DNA of 5,893 nt from Myxococcota bacterium (GTDB taxonomy: Bacteria; Myxococcota; Polyangia; GCA-2747355; JAKLHH01): the NCBI GenBank assembly GCA_022710245.1, contig JAKLHH010000533.1, positions 1 through 5,893 of the forward strand, given 5' to 3'. This document shows positions 1-5,893 of the stretch, piece after piece (positions within the stretch are counted from its first letter, which is position 1; each line of letters starts with the position of its first letter). Under the pieces are notes generated by a model. The model made no database searches. It was given only the letters and a program-made list of their open reading frames with translations, and had not been told where the DNA came from. Both the position numbers and the translations under genes were made by a program.

Positions 1-8
1 GTGCGAGC

Positions 9-3000
9 GTGTTCGTCCCCCTGCACGTGAAGAGCGACCTCTCCCTCGGCCTCGGCACCGCCTCGGTGACCACGCTGGTCGAGGCCGCGGCGCGCCTCGG
101 GCTGCCCGCTCTCGCGCTCACTGACCCGGAGACGCTCGCCGGCCAGCTCGAGCTGCACCACGCCTGCCGGGCCGCCGGGCTGCGCGCGCTCTCCGGCCTC
201 GAGCTCCGCCCCGGCTTCGGCGCCGGCCGCTCGCCGGGCGGGCGCGGCGGCCGCCTGGTGCTCCTCGCCAGGGACGAGCGGGGCTACGCGGGGCTCTGCC
301 GGCTCGTCGGTCAGCGGCGCGCGGGAGGACCGCGCGCGGTGGGAGGCGACCCGCTGCCCCTCGCGCTCGAGGAGGCCGAGGGGCTCTTCCTGCTCAGCGA
401 CGACCCGCGCGTCCTCGAGCGCCTCGCCGAGCGCGCGGACCCGGCCTCGCTCGGCGCGCTCCTCGTCCGGCCCGGTCCCGCGGCGGCCGAGGCGGCGCTC
501 CGCCAGGCGGCCGCCAGGCTCGGCGTCCCGCTCGTCGCCGACCTCGACGTGGTGCTCCTCGAGGAGCGGGACCACGCGCTCCACCTCCTGCTCCTCGCCG
601 TCCGCGAGGCCCGCCGCGTCGGGGAGGCGAGCCGCAGCCCGGCCGCCGAGGCGCCGGCGCGCTGGCTGCGGCCGCCCGCCGAGGCCCTGCGGCTCTTCGC
701 CGATCTGCCCGAGGCGCTCGCCGCGACCGGCCGCCTGGCGGAGGCCTGCACCCTCGAGCTCGGCCGCCAGCGCGACCCCGCGCTCCTCCCCGGCGGAGCG
801 CTCGCTGGCGAGGAGGGCGCCGCCGCGCTTCGCCGGCTCGCGGCGCCGCGGCTCGCCGAGCTCGGAGGGCGCTCGGGCGCGCACGCCGCCTCCTACCAGC
901 AGCGCCTGGAGGAGGAGCTCGCGGTGATCGCCCGCCTCGGGCTCGCCGGCCCCTTCCTCATCGTGGCCGAGGTCGTCGCGCTCGCGCGCGAGCGCGGGGT
1001 GGCCGTGGTGGGGCGCGGCTCGGCCGGCAGCTCGCTGCTCGTCCACCTGCTCGGCGCCTCGCCGGTCGACCCGCTGCGCCAGGGGCTCCTCTTCGAGCGC
1101 TTCCTCCACGCGGACAAGCCCGAGTGGCCGGACATCGACCTCGACCTCCCCTCGGACCGGCGCGACGAGCTCCTCGAGGCGGCGCTCGCGCGCCTCGGCC
1201 GCGATCGCGCCGCGATGGTCGCCGTCTATCACCGCTTCGGTCGGCGCGCGGCGGTGCGGGAGGGGCTCAAGGCCTGCGGCGCGCCGGCGGCCCTGATCGA
1301 GGCCGCGAGCCGCGCGCTGCCGCCTGACGAGCTCGAGGTGGAGGAGGTGGACTTCCTCGACCTCGCCGAGGCGGTGGCCCCCCTCTGGGAGGAGCTCGCC
1401 CTTCATCGCGGAGCCTCCGAAGGAGGCGAGCAGGGCGAGCTCGCCCTTCATCGCGGAGCCTCCGAAGGAGGCGAGCAGGGCGAGCTCGCCGCGCTCGCGC
1501 ACCGCCACCGTGACGCGCTCCCCGTCGTCGAGCGCCTGGTGGGCAGGACGCGTCACCTCGCGGCCCACCCGGGGGGGCTGGTCGTCGTCGAGGGTGGGCT
1601 GGCGAGCCGGCTCCCGCTCGAGCGCGCGCCGAAGGGCGTGGTGGTGACCCAGTACGACGTCGAGGCGGTGGCGCGGCTCGGGCTCTTCAAGATCGATCTC
1701 CTGGGCAACCGCTGCCTGAGCGAGCTCGCCGCGGTGGCCCGCCTCGCGCCGGGCTGCGCGCTCGCCGGCGGCCTCGAGGCGGTGCCCGCCGACGACGCGG
1801 CGACGCTCGCGCTCGTCGACGCCGCCGCGACCGTCGGCTGCTTCCAGCTGGAGAGCCCGGCGATGCGCTCGCTCCTGGCGCAGCTCCCGGTGCGCAGCCT
1901 CGAGGAGCTCACCGCCGCGCTGGCGCTGATCCGCCCGGGCGCCGCCGCGGGCGACGCCAAGGCCGCCTTCATCCGCCGCGCCCACGCTGAGGAGGCGGAC
2001 GCCCCGGTGGACGGGCGGCTCGCTGCACGGCTCGCCCCGACCCACGGCCTGCTCCTCTACGAGGAGGACCTGATGCTCCTCCTCGCGCGCGCGGCCTCGC
2101 TCCGCCTCGCCGAGGCGGACACGCTGCGCGCGGCGATCGTGCGCGCCGGCGGGAGCGCCGAGCGCCTGGCGCCGCTGCGCGCTGGGTTCCTCGAGCGAGC
2201 GCTGGCGGCGGGCGAGGACGAGGCCGCGGCGCGGCGCGCCTTCGAGGAGGCCGAGCGCTTCGCCGCCTACTCCTTCAACAAGGCGCACGCGACGAGCTAC
2301 GGCTGGCTCGCCTACCTCTCGGCCTGGTGCAAGACCCACCAGCCGCTCGCCCACGCCTGCGCGCTCCTCGATCACCACCAGGGCCTCTACCCGCTGCGCA
2401 CGCTGGCGGCCGACCTGCGCCGGAGCGGGGTCACGCTGCTGCCGCCGCAGGTGAACCGCTCCGCGCTCGCCTCCGCCATCGAGCCCGGCCCGCCGGCGGC
2501 CGTGCGCGTCGGGCTCGAGCAGCTGAAGGGCGTCGCGCGCCGTACGCTGGAGGCGCTCCTCGCCAGCCGCGAGGCGGCCGGCCCCTTCGCCAGCCTGGCC
2601 GACCTCCTCGCGCGCGTGCGGCTGCCCGCGCGGCAGCTCGAGGCGCTGGTCCTCGCCGGCGCCTGCGACGGCCTGACGCCGCTCGAGGCCTCCGGCTACC
2701 CCTTCGCGCACGAGGCGGCGCTCGAGCTCCTCCGCGGCGGCCTCGCGCCCTCGCAGCTCGGCGAGCTGCGGCTGCAGGCGCCGGCGGGCGCCGACCCGCG
2801 CCGCCTGGCCCTCTACGCCAGCCTGGTGCGGGTGCGAAACGAGCTCCGCTTCCTCGAGCTCCACCTCGCGGCGCACCCGCTCGAGCTCCTCCGCGAGGAG
2901 GCCGCGGCGCACGGCTGCCTGCCGCTCGCCGCGCTGGCGGGCCAGGTCGGGGGGCGGGTGCGGGTCGCGGGCACGGTGGCGGCGATGCGCCGCGTGGTGA

Positions 3001-3215
3001 CGCGCGCCGGGCTGATGCAGTTCCTCACGCTCGAGGACGAGAGCGGGCTCCTCGAGGCCGCGGTGCTGCCGCCGGCCTACCGCCGCCTCGGCGAGCGGGT
3101 GACGACCCCGGGGCCCTTCCTGGTCGAGGGGCTGGTGCGGAGCCGCCACGGCGCGCTCCACCTCGAGGTCAGCGACCTCTCCCCCTTCCACCAGCGCTCA
3201 CACCCCTACGCCTGA
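9..3215 (+). CDS. dnaE: DnaE-family DNA polymerase III alpha subunit (probably an accessory, error-prone-type copy)
   Basis: Template-directed DNA polymerase of the C family, 1068 residues, cytoplasmic. In order: PHP domain (about 1-200); palm with GRGSAGSS at 335-342 and PDIDLDL, whose D377 and D379 match E. coli D401 and D403; third catalytic aspartate D563 with K561 in FKIDLLGNR; THGLLLYEED at 678-687; fingers motif YSFNKAHATSYG from 754; helix-hairpin-helix region (about 832-870); OB fold (about 982-1060). The protein stops soon after the OB fold, without the tau-binding C-terminus of E. coli DnaE (1160 residues). PHP metal ligands are degraded (LHVKS for LHxH, LTDP for LTDH), so PHP nuclease activity is unlikely. 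Residues 462-491 are a duplicated 15-residue insert. The GTG at 9 gives the expected family N-terminus, but only 8 bases precede it, so no ribosome site can be judged. Length and missing C-terminus suit a second, damage-related polymerase, yet motifs such as KIDLLGNR are not those I associate with classic DnaE2/ImuC. The family is certain, the subclass is not. Confidence 0.93.
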   Translation: MFVPLHVKSDLSLGLGTASVTTLVEAAARLGLPALALTDPETLAGQLELHHACRAAGLRALSGLELRPGFGAGRSPGGRGGRLVLLARDERGYAGLCRLVGQRRAGGPRAVGGDPLPLALEEAEGLFLLSDDPRVLERLAERADPASLGALLVRPGPAAAEAALRQAAARLGVPLVADLDVVLLEERDHALHLLLLAVREARRVGEASRSPAAEAPARWLRPPAEALRLFADLPEALAATGRLAEACTLELGRQRDPALLPGGALAGEEGAAALRRLAAPRLAELGGRSGAHAASYQQRLEEELAVIARLGLAGPFLIVAEVVALARERGVAVVGRGSAGSSLLVHLLGASPVDPLRQGLLFERFLHADKPEWPDIDLDLPSDRRDELLEAALARLGRDRAAMVAVYHRFGRRAAVREGLKACGAPAALIEAASRALPPDELEVEEVDFLDLAEAVAPLWEELALHRGASEGGEQGELALHRGASEGGEQGELAALAHRHRDALPVVERLVGRTRHLAAHPGGLVVVEGGLASRLPLERAPKGVVVTQYDVEAVARLGLFKIDLLGNRCLSELAAVARLAPGCALAGGLEAVPADDAATLALVDAAATVGCFQLESPAMRSLLAQLPVRSLEELTAALALIRPGAAAGDAKAAFIRRAHAEEADAPVDGRLAARLAPTHGLLLYEEDLMLLLARAASLRLAEADTLRAAIVRAGGSAERLAPLRAGFLERALAAGEDEAAARRAFEEAERFAAYSFNKAHATSYGWLAYLSAWCKTHQPLAHACALLDHHQGLYPLRTLAADLRRSGVTLLPPQVNRSALASAIEPGPPAAVRVGLEQLKGVARRTLEALLASREAAGPFASLADLLARVRLPARQLEALVLAGACDGLTPLEASGYPFAHEAALELLRGGLAPSQLGELRLQAPAGADPRRLALYASLVRVRNELRFLELHLAAHPLELLREEAAAHGCLPLAALAGQVGGRVRVAGTVAAMRRVVTRAGLMQFLTLEDESGLLEAAVLPPAYRRLGERVTTPGPFLVEGLVRSRHGALHLEVSDLSPFHQRSHPYA
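1392..1490 (+). repeat. Perfect tandem duplication of a 45-bp palindromic unit, in frame inside dnaE
   Basis: Two identical 45-bp copies (1392-1436 and 1437-1481) are followed by the first 9 bases of a third (1482-1490). Each copy has an outer inverted repeat, GAGCTCGCCC against GGGCGAGCTC (1392-1401/1433-1442; 1437-1446/1478-1487), whose right arm runs 6 bases into the next copy. Inside is a hairpin GCCTCC-GAA-GGAGGC (1413-1427 and 1458-1472). The junction between copies is a perfect 14-bp palindrome (1433-1446). The unit length is divisible by three, and in this frame each copy encodes ELALHRGASEGGEQG (residues 462-476 and 477-491). Five of its six frames are free of stops; only one minus-strand frame meets a TGA. 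The structure is directly visible; that it is a mobile or dispersed element is inference. Confidence 0.97.
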
Positions 3216-3248
3216 TCTGCCCGGCGCGGGCGAGCGCGGCCGCCACGC

Positions 3249-4118
3249 TCAGGGCTCCTTCTTCCGCGGCGCCCGCTTCTTCGCCGGGGCCTTGGCAGGC
3301 GCCGGCGCCTCGGCTGGCTCCTTCGTCGCCTCGGGTGCCGGCGCCGCCTCCGGCGCGGGCTCCTCGCGCGTGGTGACGGCCTCGGCGTGGAGCTCGTAGG
3401 CGCGCGCTTGTCGCGGCGCCGCACAGGTCGGGCGTTCGTGCGGAGCTGCCGCGACCAACAATTGCGGCTCCGGCGCGGGCCCCCCGAGCGCTCGCGCCGC
3501 CGCCTTCAGGTCCTCGACCAGCCCCGCCAGCGCGAACTCGCGCGCGTCCTCGAGCGGGATGCGCAGGATCGACGAGGGGTGGATGGTCATGGTGGCGAGC
3601 GGGGCCAGCGTGCTCGGGACCAGCTGCCCGTGGTCCCGCGTGACGCGGACGTCCTTGCCGAGGAGCGCGGCCGCCGCCGTCGAGCCGAGCGCCACCAGGA
3701 CGCGCGGCTTGATCAGCTCGATCTCCGCCTCCAGCCAGGGCAGGCAGGCCCCGATCTCGCGGGCGTTCGGCTTCTGGTGCAGGCGCATGCGCCCCTTCGC
3801 GACCCACTTGAAGTGCTTCACCACGTTGGTGACGTAGGTCTCCTCGCGCGCGATCCCGGCGGCGACCAGCGCCCGGTCGAACATGCGGCCAGCCGGCCCC
3901 ACGAAGGGGCGCCCCTCCTTGTCCTCCTTGTCGCCCGGCTGCTCGCCGACGAAGAGCATGCGGGCCTGCGGCAGGCCCTCGCCGAAGACGACCTGCGTCG
4001 CCCGCTCCCCGATCGGGCAGGCGCGGCAGCAGGCCGCCGCCTCGCGCAGCGCGGGCAGCGTCGGCGTGGGCGGGATCAGCGGGCGGGCGGTGCCCTCCTC
4101 GGGCGGGCGGCGCGGCAT
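3249..4118 (-). CDS. udgX: UdgX-type uracil-DNA glycosylase / uracil-DNA binding protein
   Basis: Member of the uracil-DNA glycosylase superfamily, family 4-like UdgX branch, 289 residues. UdgX removes uracil from DNA and stays covalently bound to the resulting site through a loop histidine. Visible features: CxxC at C31/C34, GEQPGDKED at 58-66 (the UdgX form of the family-4 motif), EGRPFVGPAGR at 68-78, VTNVVKHF at 96-103, the histidine loop RMRLHQKP at 110-117 with H114 as the likely linking residue, C125 and HPSS at 180-183. C31, C34 and C125 would bind a [4Fe-4S] cluster, with H102 perhaps replacing the fourth cysteine. The mycobacterial loop is KRRIH, so RMRLH is a variant that keeps the histidine. 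Residues after about 208 form an Ala/Pro/Glu-rich tail ending in a Lys/Arg cluster, not part of the enzyme core. ATG at 4118 is preceded by a good ribosome site. The gene converges on dnaE across 33 bp with no obvious terminator, and diverges from aqpZ. Confidence 0.93.
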   Translation of the reverse strand: MPRRPPEEGTARPLIPPTPTLPALREAAACCRACPIGERATQVVFGEGLPQARMLFVGEQPGDKEDKEGRPFVGPAGRMFDRALVAAGIAREETYVTNVVKHFKWVAKGRMRLHQKPNAREIGACLPWLEAEIELIKPRVLVALGSTAAAALLGKDVRVTRDHGQLVPSTLAPLATMTIHPSSILRIPLEDAREFALAGLVEDLKAAARALGGPAPEPQLLVAAAPHERPTCAAPRQARAYELHAEAVTTREEPAPEAAPAPEATKEPAEAPAPAKAPAKKRAPRKKEP

Positions 4119-4120
4119 GG

Positions 4121-4127
4121 TCTCTCC
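4121..4127 (-). promoter_or_regulatory. Ribosome binding site of udgX
   Basis: On the minus strand GGAGAGA lies two bases before the ATG at 4118, giving 5 bases between GGAG and the start codon. This supports ATG 4118 over the longer open frames that overlap here on the same strand. Confidence 0.75.
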
Positions 4128-4264
4128 GTCGGCGGTGCGTCCTCGCGGCTAGCCTGCCTGATGCCGGCGGGCCGGGCAAGAACAGCGCGCGAGCCGCCGC
4201 CGCGGAAACTCGCCTCCGCCGCGCCCGCGCGCGATACTCGGCGCGCGCGCCTCAGCTGGCGCGG

Positions 4265-4270
4265 AAGGAG
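4265..4270 (+). promoter_or_regulatory. Ribosome binding site of aqpZ
   Basis: AAGGAG lies 5 bases before the ATG at 4276, a near-ideal Shine-Dalgarno sequence that fixes this start. Confidence 0.85.
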
Positions 4271-4275
4271 ATCCC

Positions 4276-4992
4276 ATGGTGAAGCCCCTCACTCCCCGGC
4301 TCTTCGCGGAGCTGGTCGGCACCTTCTGGCTCGTGCTCGGCGGCTGCGGCAGCGCCATCCTCGCCGCGGCCTTCCCCGGCGTCGGCATCGGGCTCCTCGG
4401 GGTCTCGCTCGCCTTCGGGCTCACGGTGATGACGATGGCCTACGCCATCGGCCACATCTCCGGCTGCCACCTCAACCCCGCGGTGACGGTGGGGCTCGTC
4501 TGCTGCAAGCGCTTCCCGGCGAAGGACGCCATCCCCTACGTGCTGGCCCAGGTGGTCGGCGCCATCGCCGGCGCGGCGGTGCTCTACGTGATCGCCTCGG
4601 GCAAGGCCGGCGTCGACCTGCGCGGCGGCTTCGCCGCGAACGGCTTCAGCGAGCACTCGCCGGGCGGCTATAACCTGCTCGCCTGCTTCACCGCCGAGGC
4701 GGTGCTGACCGGCATGTTCCTGCTCATCATCCTCGGCGCCACCGACTCGCGCGCGCCGGCGGGCTTCGCGCCGATCGCCATCGGCCTCGGCCTGACGCTG
4801 ATCCACCTGGTCGGCATCCCGGTCACCAACCTCTCGGTGAACCCGGCGCGAAGCACCGGCCCCGCCGCGCTGGTCCAGGGCTGGACGATGAACCAGCTCT
4901 GGCTCTTCTGGGTGGCGCCCATCGTCGGCGCCGTCGTCGCCGGCCTGCTCTACCTGCTGGTCTTCGAGCCGAAGAAGAAGGCGGCGGTCTAG
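4276..4992 (+). CDS. aqpZ: AqpZ-type aquaporin (water channel)
   Basis: Inner-membrane water channel of the MIP family, 238 residues, close to the usual length of about 230. The protein has the typical six membrane helices plus two half-helices. Signature motifs are HLNPAVTVG with NPA at 67-69, and [11 protein letters not shown] with NPA at 189-191. The aromatic/arginine filter of E. coli AqpZ (F43, H174, T183, R189) aligns with F47, H177, L186 and R192. Phe plus His indicates a narrow water-selective pore rather than a glycerol facilitator, but the Thr position is Leu here. The loop [11 protein letters not shown] at 123-133 is also typical of AqpZ. The C-terminus ends in a short basic stretch (EPKKKAAV). 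A strong ribosome site precedes the ATG. The gene stands alone, diverging from udgX and converging on an ion/proton antiporter gene, so its own promoter should lie within 4119-4275. Confidence 0.97.
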   Translation: MVKPLTPRLFAELVGTFWLVLGGCGSAILAAAFPGVGIGLLGVSLAFGLTVMTMAYAIGHISGCHLNPAVTVGLVCCKRFPAKDAIPYVLAQVVGAIAGAAVLYVIASGKAGVDLRGGFAANGFSEHSPGGYNLLACFTAEAVLTGMFLLIILGATDSRAPAGFAPIAIGLGLTLIHLVGIPVTNLSVNPARSTGPAALVQGWTMNQLWLFWVAPIVGAVVAGLLYLLVFEPKKKAAV

Positions 4993-5006
4993 GCAGGTCC
5001 CGGCTC

Positions 5007-5041
5007 CGATCGCGCTCACCCCCCGGCGATCGCGCCTCACC
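5007..5041. repeat. Pair of short direct repeats downstream of aqpZ
   Basis: CGATCGCGCTCACC (5007-5020) recurs 20 bases later as CGATCGCGCCTCACC (5027-5041), differing by one inserted C. The second copy runs into the longer repeat that starts at 5034, so the whole aqpZ-antiporter gap is made of nested direct repeats. The copies are short, and this composition makes chance similarity possible. Confidence 0.5.
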
Positions 5042-5115
5042 CTCGACGCGCGCCTCGGGCCTCGACCTGCTCGGCCTCACCCTCGACCCACGCGCCTCAG
5101 GCCTCGACCTGCGCG
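5034..5115. repeat. Imperfect tandem repeat of about 41 bp spanning the antiporter gene's 3' end
   Basis: Copy 1 (5034-5073, 40 bp) and copy 2 (5074-5115, 42 bp) both start GCCTCACCCTCGAC and share GGCCTCGACCTGC near their ends. They match at 37 of 40 aligned positions, with one 2-base gap. Copy 2 contains the last codons and TGA stop of the antiporter gene (stop at 5097-5099). In copy 1 the equivalent of the stop triplet has become CGA on the minus strand. This looks like a tandem duplication of the gene's tail and trailer that has since begun to diverge. No hairpin with a T-run is seen, so it is not an obvious intrinsic terminator. Confidence 0.85.
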
Positions 5116-5893
5116 AAGAGGAGCCGCATCAGCTCCAGCTGCTCCGGCGGACAGAACACGTAGACGTGGTCGCCGGGCGCGAAGCGGGTCGGCCCCTTCG
5201 GCGCCAGGAGCTGCCCGTCGCGCAGGATCAGCATCACGACCGCCTCCTCCGGGAAGGGCAGCTCGGAGATGGAGGCGCCGCACACCGCCGAGGCGCGGTC
5301 GACGTAGAAGGTGAGGATCTCCCCCTTCAGGATCTGGGTCGAGGTGATCTCCAGCGCGGCGGGTGGCGGAGGGGGACCGGCAGCCTCCAGGCCGAGCCAG
5401 CGGGTCAGCGGGCGGAGCGAGCTCCCCTGCACCAGCGTGCTGACGAGGACCACGAAGAAGACCACGCGGAAGAGCTCTGACGCGCCGGGCGCGCCGGCGA
5501 GCACGGGGAAGATGGCGAGCGTGATCGGCACCGCGCCGCGCAGCCCCACCCAGCCGACGTAGATCACCTCCCGCGCCCGGAAGCGGAACGGGAGCAGGCA
5601 GATCAGGGCGGCGAGCGGGCGCGCCACCAGCGCCAGCCAGCCGGCCAGCGCGAGCCCGCGCGGCGCCACCGCCGGCAGCTCGCTCGGCACGACGAGCAGC
5701 CCGAAGATGAGGAACATGCAGACCTGCGCGAGCCAGGCGACGAAGTCGTGGATCCGCTGCAGGGCGGCGCGGTAGGGGAGCTGGCCCGCCCCGAGGACGA
5801 CGCCGGCGACGTAGACGGCCAGGAAGCCGCTACCGTGGAGGAGCGTCGGCCCGCCGAAGGCGAGGCCGGCGAGGGAGAAGGTGAGCACCGGGT
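5097..5893 (-). CDS. nhaP2: CPA1-type K+ or Na+/H+ antiporter with TrkA-C domain, 5' part beyond the window
   Basis: C-terminal part of a cation/proton antiporter of the inner membrane, resembling E. coli NhaP2/CvrA, which exports K+ for H+. About 264 residues are visible. Numbered from the in-frame GTG codon at 5888, they show several hydrophobic helices, the conserved GWVGLRGAVPITLAIFP stretch at 112-128, FFVVLVSTLVQGSSL at 144-158, a proline linker (GPPPPP, 171-176) and a TrkA-C/RCK-C domain at about 180-258. The GTG at 5888 is an internal valine, not a start: the frame stays open to the edge, and the homologous protein has a further half-transporter before this point. TrkA-C domains bind nucleotides or ions and gate such transporters. 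The protein ends right after TrkA-C and lacks the CorC/HlyC-type domain that follows in E. coli NhaP2. Whether K+ or Na+ is carried cannot be read from this part. The gene converges on aqpZ, and its last codons lie within a duplicated segment. Confidence 0.92.
   Translation of the reverse strand, partial: PVLTFSLAGLAFGGPTLLHGSGFLAVYVAGVVLGAGQLPYRAALQRIHDFVAWLAQVCMFLIFGLLVVPSELPAVAPRGLALAGWLALVARPLAALICLLPFRFRAREVIYVGWVGLRGAVPITLAIFPVLAGAPGASELFRVVFFVVLVSTLVQGSSLRPLTRWLGLEAAGPPPPPAALEITSTQILKGEILTFYVDRASAVCGASISELPFPEEAVVMLILRDGQLLAPKGPTRFAPGDHVYVFCPPEQLELMRLLFAQVEA

Larger units (their letters stand above)
4119..4275. promoter_or_regulatory. Divergent intergenic region between udgX and aqpZ
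   Basis: These 157 bp must hold the 5' regions of both outward-facing genes. For aqpZ, GATACT at 4233-4238 resembles a -10 box but has no convincing -35 partner. For udgX, the minus strand has TTGCCC, a 17-base spacer and CAGGCT, a poor sigma-70 match. A 12-bp perfect palindrome GGCGCGCGCGCC sits at 4240-4251, just upstream of the aqpZ ribosome site; such alternating GC runs arise easily at this base composition. I see no recognisable LexA-type operator. The region is assigned by its position; the individual promoter boxes are weak. Confidence 0.45.

Noticed and set aside
1392..1490. CRISPR-like reading of the repeat
   Set aside because: The copies are directly abutting with no spacers and lie in frame within a coding sequence.
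3216..3248. Possible bidirectional terminator between dnaE and udgX
   Set aside because: The 33-bp gap is GC-rich but I find no convincing stem-loop followed by a T-run on either strand.
2327..3376. Long plus-strand open frame of about 350 codons overlapping the end of dnaE
   Set aside because: Its product is an Arg/Ala/Pro/Gly-rich string with no domain, the usual by-product of high GC, and dnaE in the other frame has clear motifs through the same bases.
3169..4179. Minus-strand open frame of 336 codons covering udgX in another frame
   Set aside because: It has low-complexity composition and no motifs, while the overlapping frame encodes the recognisable UdgX core with a good ribosome site.
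3387..4673. Plus-strand open frame of 428 codons running across udgX and into aqpZ
   Set aside because: It is antisense to udgX, crosses the divergent promoter region and overlaps aqpZ out of frame. Its product is Arg/Gly/Ala-rich with no domain.
5026..5033. GCGATCGC, identical to the highly iterated palindrome HIP1 of cyanobacteria
   Set aside because: Only one full copy is seen, which is unremarkable at this base composition, and nothing else suggests a cyanobacterium.
4252..5040. Minus-strand open frame of 262 codons opposite aqpZ
   Set aside because: It is antisense to a well-supported aquaporin and encodes an Asp/Arg/Gly/Glu-rich product with no family resemblance.
5886..5888. GTG at 5888 as the true start of the antiporter gene
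   Set aside because: The frame stays open to the window edge and the encoded part begins in the middle of the transporter domain, so the codon is an internal valine.

Overview
The window is extremely GC-rich throughout, with codon third positions almost all G or C. It carries four protein genes, the last cut by the window edge. Base composition and gene repertoire suggest a high-GC bacterium. The style of the polymerase and the PHP N-terminus beginning FVPLHVKSD remind me of Myxococcota such as the Anaeromyxobacter group; that assignment is from memory and is not proven here. I see no tRNA, rRNA, CRISPR array, insertion sequence or phage gene.

Left part (9-3215, plus strand): a 1068-residue DnaE-family DNA polymerase III alpha subunit. 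The polymerase aspartates are intact, the PHP domain has lost metal ligands, and the C-terminus ends just after an OB fold. A perfect in-frame tandem duplication of a 45-bp palindromic unit (1392-1490) adds 30 residues between the catalytic aspartates. Against E. coli DnaE these residues look like pure insertion.

Middle (3249-4118, minus strand): a UdgX-type uracil-DNA glycosylase, convergent with the polymerase gene and 33 bp from it. It has the GEQPGDKED motif and the histidine loop used by UdgX for covalent attachment to uracil-DNA sites, in a variant form (RMRLH), plus a long Ala/Pro/Glu/Lys tail. The polymerase and UdgX together make a DNA-damage neighbourhood.

Right part: a divergent 157-bp intergenic region separates udgX from an AqpZ-type aquaporin (4276-4992, plus strand). 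The aquaporin gene faces a CPA1-type K+ or Na+/H+ antiporter with a TrkA-C regulatory domain (5097 to the window end, minus strand, N-terminus missing). Both are inner-membrane proteins fitting osmotic and ion balance. The gap between them is built of short direct repeats; one appears to be a decayed duplicate of the antiporter's own 3' end.

The strongest unexplained signal is the palindromic, frame-neutral 45-bp repeat inside the polymerase gene. It behaves like a small mobile or amplifying element that tolerates being translated.
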